DNA of 8,993 nucleotides from NCBI GenBank assembly GCA_023393575.1, contig JAEWKX010000036.1, positions 1 to 8,993 on the forward strand, in the 5' to 3' direction. Every line of letters begins with the position of its first letter. Positions within the stretch are counted from its first letter, which is position 1. Under the pieces are notes generated by a model. It was not told where the DNA came from. It made no database searches and was given only the letters and a program-made list of their open reading frames with translations. Both the position numbers and the translations under genes were made by a program. Origin of the DNA: Pseudomonadota bacterium (GTDB taxonomy: Bacteria; Pseudomonadota; Alphaproteobacteria; Rhizobiales; Rhizobiaceae). This document shows, one piece after another, positions 1 through 5,628 of this stretch.

Positions 1-2121
1 CTTCAGGACCGCATTGGCCTTGTGCTGGTCAGCAGTGAAGGCCTTCAGCTGATCGCCATCGAGCTTCTGGAGCTGCGCTTCGGCCAGACCGGCTACGGCC
101 TTCTTGCTGATCGCTGCGATCTCCTCGGTGCTGAACTTGGCAAGATTATCTGCCGAGAAGCCGGTCATTGCGTCCTTGGACAGCTTTGCAATCTGGCCAG
201 CCTTCAGGGCTTCCGACTGGGTGTCGGAAAGCGCAGCGATCTGTGTCTTGTTCAGCACCGCAACCTGCTTCACCGTCAGCGCACCGACCTGGTCGGTGGT
301 AAGCTTCTCGATTTCGTCAGCGCCCAGGTTCTGGACTTGCTTCGTGCTGAAAAGCACGATCTGTGCCGGAGTGAAATCCGCAATCTTTTCGCCGAGGCCG
401 CCGACCTGCGACGTCGTCAGACCACCGATCTGCTTTGCGGACAGCTTCGACAGATCAAGTTCGTTGACCACCTCCGACGCCAGGCCGCCGATCTGTTTCG
501 CCGACAGCGCCGTGACATCCAGCTTTGCGATGTCCTCACCGAAAGCGTTGAGCTGCGTCTTGTTCAACGCCTGGATCTGCTTCGGGGTCAGGGCGGCAAG
601 CTGAGCATTCTTGAGCGTGTTGTCTTCGCTGAGAAGCGCTCCGATATGCTCGGCACTCAGACCGGACATGGCCTTCGGGCTGATGGCGGCGATTTCCTCG
701 GCGCTGAACTTGGCAAGGCCTGCCGGAGAGATGGCGGTGATCGCACCGGCATTCATCTTGGCGATCTGGTCCTTCGTCAGGGCCTCGGCAAGCTCAGTGG
801 TGAGACCCGCAGCCTGAGTCGCGGACAGTGCACCTGCCTGCTTGACGGTAAGGACCTGGACCTGCTCCTTCGAGAGCTTGGAGACAGCCGTAGCCGACAG
901 CGATTTGATCTTGACGGCATTGATCTGCTCGGTGGTCAGTTCCTTGAGAAGGTCCTTGCCGGCCAGCGCATCGAGCGCTTCCGTCTTCAGGCCCGCCACC
1001 TGCTGAACCGTCATCTGCTTGACCTGCGCAGCGCTCAACTTGCCGAGTTGTTCACTCGTCAGAGAGGAAAGCTGCTTGGGCGTCAGGAAGGAGATCTGGG
1101 CGTTTTCTTCGGTCGCAGCCAGCTTCGTGACATCAAGCGCAGCCAATTGCGGCGCCTTGAGCGCCTTCAGCTGGGTTGCGTCCAGCTTGGCGAGATTGTC
1201 ACCCAGCGCGCCGATCTGTTCGGGCGACAAGGCGCCGATCTGCTTGGCGGTGAAATGCTCCACCTGCGCGCCGAGCTTGGTCATATCCAGCTTTGCGATC
1301 TGATCTGCCTTGAGCGCCTTGACCTGCGTCTCGTCGAGCGCGCCGAGCTGGGTTGCGCTCAGACCGCCAACCTGATCAACGCTGAGGGCGGCGATCTGCT
1401 TCACGGACATCGCCTTGAGGGTATCGGCGCTCAGTTCCGCTACCTTCAGATCCTTGACGGCGGCAGGCTTGAAACCCTTTATCTGCGTTGCGTTCAGAGC
1501 GCCCAGTTCGGTGTCGGTCAAAGCCTGGATCTGAGAAGACGTGAAGGCTGCGATCTGCTTGGCCGTAAGGGCGCTATCCTTCTCCGACTTGGCGCCGCCG
1601 ATCACGATCAGCTTCTTCGCATCGGCATCGCTCAGGGTCGCGATGACCTTGGTGCTGATCGACTCGAGCTCACCCTTCTGGAAGGTTGCGCCCGTCGTGT
1701 TCAGGATCTTCGAGAGAGTATCCTTGTCCAAGGCCTTGAGTTGTTTGGCGTTCAACTCCGTGACCTGCTCGCCGCTCAATACGGAGGGAGCGGGCGCATC
1801 CGGATCGCCGCCGCCGGTCGGCGCGGCGCTGTAGATCGCCGTGATCTGCGCGGCGGAAAGAAGGCTCACGCCTTTGCCGATCGCTCCGATCTGATCGGTC
1901 GTCAGACCTTTCGTGGCATCGACGGTAACGGCCTTCCACTGTGCCGCCGAGAACCCGCCGACACCATCCTTGTTAAGAACGGCGAGTTCTTCTTTATCGA
2001 GAGTCTTGATCTGCGCTGCGGTGAGGCCCTTGACCTGATCACCGGTCAACGCCCCAAGCTGCGTCTTAGTCAACTGCGCGAAATCGGCAGGTTTCATGGT
2101 CGCGGAAAATTCGATCGACAT
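1..2121 (-). CDS. Giant octapeptide-repeat protein, function unknown (3' end beyond window)
   Basis: I do not recognise a named family. The frame runs 707 codons from ATG at 2121 to base 1 without a stop, so the C-terminus is missing. Almost the whole protein is a degenerate eight-residue repeat: Leu, Ser/Thr/Asp, two variable residues, Gln, Ile/Val/Leu, variable, Ala/Gly; examples are LSVDQVGG, LSATQLGA and LDETQVKA in succession near residues 246-269. Residues 14-97 form a first repeat block, 100-114 a Pro/Gly/Asp linker, 133-185 a degenerate stretch, and 185-707 a dense array. The visible part has no Arg, no Cys, one Trp (62) and one Tyr (97); Lys is the main basic residue. There is no N-terminal signal peptide or membrane segment. 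The start is supported by AAGGAT nine bases upstream; Met9 has no comparable site. It follows flaB on the same strand. Export by a C-terminal type I signal or the flagellar apparatus is possible but unproven. Confidence 0.85.
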   Translation of the reverse strand, partial: MSIEFSATMKPADFAQLTKTQLGALTGDQVKGLTAAQIKTLDKEELAVLNKDGVGGFSAAQWKAVTVDATKGLTTDQIGAIGKGVSLLSAAQITAIYSAAPTGGGDPDAPAPSVLSGEQVTELNAKQLKALDKDTLSKILNTTGATFQKGELESISTKVIATLSDADAKKLIVIGGAKSEKDSALTAKQIAAFTSSQIQALTDTELGALNATQIKGFKPAAVKDLKVAELSADTLKAMSVKQIAALSVDQVGGLSATQLGALDETQVKALKADQIAKLDMTKLGAQVEHFTAKQIGALSPEQIGALGDNLAKLDATQLKALKAPQLAALDVTKLAATEENAQISFLTPKQLSSLTSEQLGKLSAAQVKQMTVQQVAGLKTEALDALAGKDLLKELTTEQINAVKIKSLSATAVSKLSKEQVQVLTVKQAGALSATQAAGLTTELAEALTKDQIAKMNAGAITAISPAGLAKFSAEEIAAISPKAMSGLSAEHIGALLSEDNTLKNAQLAALTPKQIQALNKTQLNAFGEDIAKLDVTALSAKQIGGLASEVVNELDLSKLSAKQIGGLTTSQVGGLGEKIADFTPAQIVLFSTKQVQNLGADEIEKLTTDQVGALTVKQVAVLNKTQIAALSDTQSEALKAGQIAKLSKDAMTGFSADNLAKFSTEEIAAISKKAVAGLAEAQLQKLDGDQLKAFTADQHKANAVLK
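85..327 (-). repeat. Higher-order repeat, copy 2 (residues 599-679)
   Basis: This is the partner of the block at 658-900, displaced by 573 bp (191 codons). Upstream of residues 408 and 599 similarity continues but small indels of 2-3 residues appear, as expected for an old segmental duplication within the array. Confidence 0.7.
658..900 (-). repeat. Higher-order repeat, copy 1 (residues 408-488)
   Basis: This 81-residue block aligns without gaps to residues 599-679 at a constant offset of 191 residues. By hand count 42 of 81 positions are identical. The best part is QIAK to GL, including AKFSxEEIAAIS in both copies. At DNA level, 682-717 matches 109-144 at about 32 of 36 bases. Confidence 0.7.
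1780..1824 (-). other. Pro/Gly/Asp-rich linker codons within the repeat protein
   Basis: Residues 100-114 (APTGGGDPDAPAPSV region) break the octapeptide pattern and contain four prolines and three consecutive glycines. This looks like a flexible hinge separating a small N-terminal repeat block (residues 14-97) from the main array. Confidence 0.6.
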
Positions 2122-2130
2122 GAGTGTGCT

Positions 2131-2136
2131 ATCCTT
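2131..2136 (-). promoter_or_regulatory. Ribosome binding site fixing the repeat-protein start
   Basis: On the minus strand AAGGAT lies nine bases before the ATG at 2121. The next in-frame ATG (2097) has no purine-rich site before it, so 2121 is preferred. Confidence 0.6.
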
Positions 2137-2177
2137 GATGGTCAGCGAACAGGCGTTCCCGCAATCACTGCGCTCTA

Positions 2178-2193
2178 TCCGGCGTAGGCCGGA
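2178..2193 (-). other. 6-bp stem-loop close to the repeat-gene start
   Basis: TCCGGC and GCCGGA form a perfect 6-bp stem around the tetraloop CTAC on the minus strand, 56 bases before the ATG. It does not cover the ribosome binding site. Confidence 0.35.
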
Positions 2194-2279
2194 ACGAACG
2201 ACCGCGACGGCTCCCGCGACCACGCTGAACGCGTCACCGCTCCGGGAATCCTGCCGGACAAGAATGTTACGAAGAACAT

Positions 2280-2293
2280 GGCTCGCACGAGCC
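2280..2293 (-). other. Inverted repeat in the repeat-gene leader
   Basis: GGCTC and GAGCC flank a four-base loop, giving a 5-bp stem in RNA. With no U tract it is not a terminator. It could be leader structure or chance in GC-rich DNA. Confidence 0.3.
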
Positions 2294-2397
2294 TGCGCAT
2301 CGGGGCATCATGCGTCGAAAATCCCTGAAGGATCCCGATCCCTACGCCATTAGCCGCAACCATGTCGCGACTGACGCCAATATGTAGGCCGCAACCT

Positions 2398-2412
2398 TTA
2401 AGATTGGTTTAA
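2398..2412. promoter_or_regulatory. Candidate CtrA box TTAA-N7-TTAA
   Basis: TTAA at 2398-2401, seven bases, then TTAA at 2409-2412, an exact match to the known consensus of the alphaproteobacterial cell-cycle and motility regulator CtrA. It lies between the flaB hairpin and the repeat gene, 277 bases before the repeat-gene ATG. Binding is inferred from the motif only. Confidence 0.45.
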
Positions 2413-2449
2413 CGCCTGTCACCCCCTCGGGAGGACCGAACGGGTGTAG

Positions 2450-2476
2450 CCCCCTCCGCGGATGAGGCGGAGGGGG
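2450..2476 (-). terminator. GC-rich hairpin after flaB
   Basis: CCCCCTCCGC (2450-2459) pairs perfectly with GCGGAGGGGG (2467-2476) across a 7-base loop, starting eight bases after the flaB stop. No U tract follows on the minus strand, so it may be a weak terminator or an mRNA 3' stabiliser. A second ACCCCCTC at 2421-2428 could pair with the same G-rich arm, giving an alternative fold. Confidence 0.55.
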
Positions 2477-2484
2477 TATTGTTC

Positions 2485-3456
2485 TTAGCGGAAGAGCTGG
2501 AGGATGCCTTCGGCGGAGGAGTTGGCGATCGACAGCGACTGAATGCCGAGCTGCTGCTGGGTCTGCAGCGCCTTGAGGCGGGTCGACTCTTCGTTCATGT
2601 CCGCATCCACCAGACGGCCGATGCCCTTGTCGATGGCGTCGGTCAGCTGGTTGGCGAAGTCTTCCTGAAGGCCGATGCGCATGGAGATCGAGCCAAGCTG
2701 CGAAGCGGCCTTCGTCATCGCCTGGAAAGCGGCTTCCACGAGCGACAGGGCGTCAGCCATATCCGCATCGGTGTATTCGGTGATGTTCATGTTGACGACG
2801 GTCGTTTCGCTATCCCAGTCGTCGGACACGACTTCCACTTCAAGGGCATCGGCGGTGGATCCGAGAATGCCGCCTTGGGCACCGTCGGTATCGTCACCGA
2901 GCGTCTTGAAAAGAACGTTCAACGAGCCTTCCGCTTCGTCGTCATTCAGCTTGTAAATGGTGGTGTTCAGCTTCACGGTGCCGTCAGCCGACCGGATGAA
3001 ACCCGAGACAACGGTCTTGTCGGCAACGGCGCCATCCTCTTCGCTGTCGAACACCAGCCAGTTCTGGCCGTTGAAGGATGCGCCGCTGGCGATCGAGACG
3101 AGCTGTTGCTGGAGCTGCGTGATTTCTTCCTGAACCTTGGCCTTGTCCACGCCCTGCTCGGTGGCGGCAGAGACCTTGGCCTTGATTTCCTTGACGACAT
3201 CGATGGCCGCATTCATGCCGGCATAAGCCGTGTCGATCTTTGCGGCGCCGAGGCCGAGGGCGTCCTGAACGGCAGACAGCGCCTTGTTGTCAGAGCGCAT
3301 GGTCGTAGCGATGGACCAATAGGCGGCGTTGTCCTTGGCTTCACCGACGCGCATGCCGGAGGAAACGCGCCCCTGCGTGGTTTCCATTTCATTGCCGATG
3401 GTGCGCAGCGTCTGGAGGGCGGCCATGGCCGCGACGTTGGTCAGAATGCTCGTCAT
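2485..3456 (-). CDS. flaB: Flagellin (second of two)
   Basis: This 323-residue protein is a flagellin, the subunit of the external filament exported through the flagellar type III channel. The N-terminal D0/D1 region (about 1-140) and C-terminal region (about 250-323, ending ANSSAEGILQLFR) are conserved and helical, and nearly match the upstream flagellin. The centre (about 140-245) is variable, acidic and longer than in FlaA, with DGTVKLNTT and a repeated Asp/Glu/Thr composition. AYWSIA near residue 46 is typical of rhizobial flagellins. The protein has no cysteine. AAGGGG ten bases before ATG 3456 is the ribosome binding site. The gene has its own upstream region after the flaA terminator, so it is probably a separate transcript. 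The letter B is by synteny with the rhizobial order fliP-flaA-flaB and could differ in a given species. Confidence 0.95.
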   Translation of the reverse strand: MTSILTNVAAMAALQTLRTIGNEMETTQGRVSSGMRVGEAKDNAAYWSIATTMRSDNKALSAVQDALGLGAAKIDTAYAGMNAAIDVVKEIKAKVSAATEQGVDKAKVQEEITQLQQQLVSIASGASFNGQNWLVFDSEEDGAVADKTVVSGFIRSADGTVKLNTTIYKLNDDEAEGSLNVLFKTLGDDTDGAQGGILGSTADALEVEVVSDDWDSETTVVNMNITEYTDADMADALSLVEAAFQAMTKAASQLGSISMRIGLQEDFANQLTDAIDKGIGRLVDADMNEESTRLKALQTQQQLGIQSLSIANSSAEGILQLFR

Positions 3457-3620
3457 GTTGTAGGTGCCCCTTGAATGGCTGACTGAAGAAGGGACATTCC
3501 GGATAGAGCCGGTAAACGACGGTCAGCGTCATGCCTGCCAACCGGTTAAATTTCTTGGTTAACCCGTCGTTTCGATGAGCCAAGAAAACCGCATTAAGGT
3601 TAAGGAAGTCTTTCTTGCGG
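3457..3620 (-). promoter_or_regulatory. flaB promoter region and leader
   Basis: Blocks shared with the flaA upstream region are TCCTTAACC (near 3600-3608), ACGACGGGTT, GTTGGCA, GGCATGACGC (3526-3535), TACCGG and CCGGAATGTCCC (around 3491-3502). GGCATGACGC sits 70 bases before the ATG, almost as in flaA. Three further TTAAC words surround 3543-3565; a TTAA pair there is nine bases apart, so it is not a canonical CtrA box. No clean sigma-70 or sigma-28 hexamers can be assigned. Confidence 0.55.
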
Positions 3621-3665
3621 AATAAAAATAAAAAAACCGCCCCCGTTGCCGGGAGCGGCTTTTTG
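3621..3665 (-). terminator. Intrinsic terminator of flaA
   Basis: On the minus strand a 9-bp stem (CCGCUCCCG with CGGGGGCGG, one G-U pair, loop GCAA; 3637-3658) is followed by a long U-rich run read from 3636 down to 3621, with A residues preceding the stem. It lies about 45-50 bases after the flaA stop and separates the two flagellin transcripts. Confidence 0.92.
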
Positions 3666-3709
3666 AGACAGGGCGCGGGTCAGCCTCCGCGCCTGTATCA
3701 ATCCGTCGA

Positions 3710-4591
3710 TTAACGGAACAGCGAAAGGATGTTCTGCGAGTTGGAATTCGCGATGGAGAGCGACTGGATCGCCAGCTGTTGCTGCGTCTGGAGCGCCTTG
3801 AGGCGGGTCGATTCCTCGTTCATATCCGCATCGACGAGACGGCCCACGCCCTTGTCGATAGCGTCGGAAAGCTTCGAAGCGAAATCTTCCTGGAGGCTGA
3901 TGCGCTTGGAGAGCGAGCCGAGGGTCGAACCGACCGTGGCCATATCCTTGAGCGCGGTTTCGACATTGTCGAGATGCTCAGCCATCGCCGTTGCATCTTC
4001 TTCGCCTTCAAGCGTGATCGCCAGAACCTGCTCCAGGATGCCGCCGTCTTCAACCGTACCCGTGCTCGGGTCGTAGGCGCCGAAGAGCGCGTTGGTTTCA
4101 GCGTCATAGCTTGCCGTCGTCACCTTGACGGTGCCGTCGTTGCCGCGGACGAAGCCGGTCACGACCGTCGCATCTTCCGCGGTGCCATCAAGCCAGTTCT
4201 CGCCGTTGAAGGCAGCGCCCGAGCCGATGCTGCGGAGCTGTTCCTGAAGCTGGGTGATTTCTTCCTGGACCTTGACCTTGTCGACGCCCTGTTCGGTGGC
4301 GGTGACGAGCTTGGCCTTGATTTCCTTGACGACGTCGATAGCCGCCTGAACGCCGGCATAGGCGGTGTCGACCTTGGCGGCGCCGAGGCCGAGGGCGTCC
4401 TGAACGGCGGAAAGCGCTGCGTTGTCAGAGCGCATGGTGGTCGCGATCGACCAGTAAGCAGCGTTGTCCTTGGCTGCGCCAACGCGCATGCCGGAGGAGA
4501 TGCGGTCCTGCGTCGCTTCCATGCCGTTGTTGATGGAGCGAAGGGTCTGCAGGGCGGCAATTGCAGACGTGTTGGTGAGAATGCTCGACAT
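3710..4591 (-). CDS. flaA: Flagellin (first of two)
   Basis: This 293-residue flagellin is short for the family, with a compact variable centre (about 137-215, with NDGTVKVTT and an acidic EDGG/EGEED stretch). The N-terminal 135 residues and the C-terminal 75 (LQEDFASKLSDAIDKGVGRL to NILSLFR) form the helical core that packs in the filament and are almost the same as in flaB, so the pair arose by duplication. The region equivalent to flg22 (about 29-50) reads RISSGMRVGAAKDNAAYWSIA and differs strongly from the immunogenic Pseudomonas form. AAAGGG nine bases before ATG 4591 is the ribosome binding site. The gene has a 290-base upstream region after fliP and a strong terminator after it, so it is probably monocistronic. 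In related rhizobia the flagellin next to fliP is the principal one; I infer the same here. Confidence 0.95.
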   Translation of the reverse strand: MSSILTNTSAIAALQTLRSINNGMEATQDRISSGMRVGAAKDNAAYWSIATTMRSDNAALSAVQDALGLGAAKVDTAYAGVQAAIDVVKEIKAKLVTATEQGVDKVKVQEEITQLQEQLRSIGSGAAFNGENWLDGTAEDATVVTGFVRGNDGTVKVTTASYDAETNALFGAYDPSTGTVEDGGILEQVLAITLEGEEDATAMAEHLDNVETALKDMATVGSTLGSLSKRISLQEDFASKLSDAIDKGVGRLVDADMNEESTRLKALQTQQQLAIQSLSIANSNSQNILSLFR

Positions 4592-4881
4592 TCTAGTTGT
4601 CCCTTTGAACGAAATACTGAGGGGGACATACCGGACTGATTACCTACCGGTTACGGCGGTTCGGCATCATGCCAACTCGGTTTCTCCAGCGATCTGAAGG
4701 GACACCAAACCCGTCGTGTTGGGTCAAAACTCGCAGCCAATCCTTGCCAACTTCTTAAATTGACAGATCGCTTTCGACCGGCCGCGAAGTAGGGTGAACG
4801 GCCAGTAAAGCGCTATGGTTAAGGAGGTGTTTTACACGCACCATCACAGGAAAATCGGTCGCCCGCTTTCCCGCAATTCGC
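4592..4881 (-). promoter_or_regulatory. flaA upstream region with promoter
   Basis: This 290-base gap separates fliP from flaA. It contains TCCTTAACCATA (near 4814-4825), an ATTTAAG-AAGTTGGCA block (about 4745-4760), ACGACGGGTT (about 4709-4718), and a proximal GTTGGCATGATGCC block with CCGGTATGTCCC downstream. Most of these recur upstream of flaB. No strong terminator for fliP is visible; a weak GUGU/ACAC hairpin lies near 4830-4840. Confidence 0.6.
4658..4684 (-). promoter_or_regulatory. Sigma-28-like element before flaA
   Basis: On the minus strand GAAA (4681-4684), fifteen bases, then GCCGAACC (4658-4665) resembles the flagellar sigma-28 consensus TAAA-N15-GCCGATAA. It would start transcription about 58 bases before the ATG. 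The N15 includes GTTGGCAT, and the imperfect palindrome GTTGGCAT-G-ATGCCGAAC overlaps it, so it could also be a regulator site. FliA is, to my knowledge, missing from many Rhizobiaceae, which lowers confidence. Confidence 0.35.
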
Positions 4882-5628
4882 TCAGCTGAACGAGCGTACC
4901 AGACTGCCGACGAGGAGGTTCCAGCCGTCGATGAGGACGAAGAAGAGTATCTTGAAGGGCAGCGAGATCGAGGTCGGCGGCAGCATCATCATGCCCATCG
5001 CCATGGTGATGGTGGCGACGATCAGGTCGATGACGAGAAAGGGCAAGACGACCAGGAAGCCGATCTCGAAGCCGCGGCGGATTTCCGAGATCATGAAGGC
5101 GGGAATGACGACGCGCAGGTCCGCCACGTTGTTTTCCATGACCTTCTGCCCGCGCTCCTCGGCCAGCGAGATGAAAAGCTCGAGATCCTTGTCGCGCGTG
5201 TTGGCCACCATGAAGTCGCGGAAGGGATCGGCGATGCGCTTTGCCGCCTCCGTTTCGTCGATCTGGTTGGCGATCAGCGGCTCGACGCCGTTCTGCCAGG
5301 CCCGGTCGAAGGTCGGCGCCATGACGTAGAAGGTCATGAAGAGCGCCAGCGAGACGAGGATCATGTTCGACGGCGTGGTCGCAAGACCCATGCCCGATCT
5401 GAGGATCGAGAAGGCGATGACGAAGCGCGGAAAGCTCGTCACCATGATCAGGATGCCGGGCGCGACCGAAAGCACGGTGAGCAGCCCGAAGGTGCGGATG
5501 ATCCAGGATGCGACGGAGCCGTCGACCTGCGCGTTCAACAGGTCGCCCGGCAGCTGCAACTGCTGCTGGGCGTAGGCCATACCGGTCATCGCCATCATGG
5601 CGACGAAGGTCAGAAAGGCTCGAATCAT
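4882..5628 (-). CDS. fliP: Flagellar export-gate protein FliP
   Basis: FliP (248 residues, the usual length) is a core membrane component of the flagellar type III export gate. With FliQ and FliR it forms the channel through which rod, hook and flagellin subunits leave the cell. A cleavable signal sequence ends at about AYA-QQ (residues 19-22). Family marks are the TSFPRFVIAFSILR segment (about 64-77), four hydrophobic membrane segments, a hydrophilic loop (about 115-175), and the C-terminal stretch MMMLPPTSISLPFKI followed by FVLIDGWNLL. Its ATG overlaps the fliL stop (ATGA, 5625-5628), implying translational coupling. It closes the rings-and-export operon; flaA follows after 290 bases. Confidence 0.97.
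   Translation of the reverse strand: MIRAFLTFVAMMAMTGMAYAQQQLQLPGDLLNAQVDGSVASWIIRTFGLLTVLSVAPGILIMVTSFPRFVIAFSILRSGMGLATTPSNMILVSLALFMTFYVMAPTFDRAWQNGVEPLIANQIDETEAAKRIADPFRDFMVANTRDKDLELFISLAEERGQKVMENNVADLRVVIPAFMISEIRRGFEIGFLVVLPFLVIDLIVATITMAMGMMMLPPTSISLPFKILFFVLIDGWNLLVGSLVRSFS

Larger units (their letters stand above)
1..1569 (-). repeat. Dense 24-bp / 8-codon tandem repeat array
   Basis: From about residue 185 to the window edge the coding sequence has an eight-codon rhythm, with a CAG/GAG/GAA codon followed by ATC/GTC/CTC at the same place in most units. Copies differ at many bases, mostly keeping the Leu...Gln-Ile pattern, so the array looks old and held by selection on the protein rather than freshly expanded. 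Occasional units are 7, 9 or 10 residues long, which shifts the phase. Confidence 0.85.
2122..2449 (-). other. Leader / intergenic region upstream of the repeat-protein gene
   Basis: There is no convincing gene here. A 62-codon minus-strand frame (2175-2363) lacks a ribosome binding site and resembles no protein I know. The region holds a TTAA-N7-TTAA box (2398-2412), the 10-mer GCATGATGCC also found upstream of flaA (2304-2313), a GAATC site (2246-2250, the GANTC form methylated by CcrM in alphaproteobacteria) and inverted repeats at 2178-2193 and 2280-2293. If transcription starts near the TTAA box, the untranslated leader would be about 250 bases. Confidence 0.5.

Noticed and set aside
1..1569. 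CRISPR array or non-coding satellite
   Set aside because: The periodicity is 24 bp, in codon phase, with degenerate units and no spacers; it encodes a continuous protein.
1..1569. TAL-effector-like DNA-binding repeats (units such as LTPKQIQAL resemble the TALE helix start LTPxQVVAIA)
   Set aside because: TALE repeats are 33-35 residues with a variable di-residue and a second helix; here the unit is eight residues with no such pattern.
22..2187. 721-codon plus-strand open frame across the repeat region
   Set aside because: It is antisense to the minus-strand repeat gene. The eight-codon rhythm keeps stops out of this frame. Its product is a monotonous Leu/Arg/Gly/Asp sequence with no recognisable fold, while the minus frame has a ribosome binding site and a coherent repeat.
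2175..2363. 62-codon minus-strand frame in the repeat-gene leader
   Set aside because: There is no ribosome binding site, no recognisable domain, and composition is typical of translated non-coding GC-rich DNA. A small protein cannot be fully excluded.
2479..3474. Long plus-strand frames antisense to the flagellins (2479-3474 and 3779-4639)
   Set aside because: The minus-strand frames are clear flagellins; the antisense frames are shadows caused by codon bias in GC-rich genes.
3545..3565. CtrA box upstream of flaB
   Set aside because: Two TTAA words are present but nine bases apart instead of seven, so it does not meet the consensus.
4658..4690. Sigma-54 promoter at GTTGGCATGATGCC before flaA
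   Set aside because: The required GG-N10-GC spacing is not present, and flaB does not preserve it.
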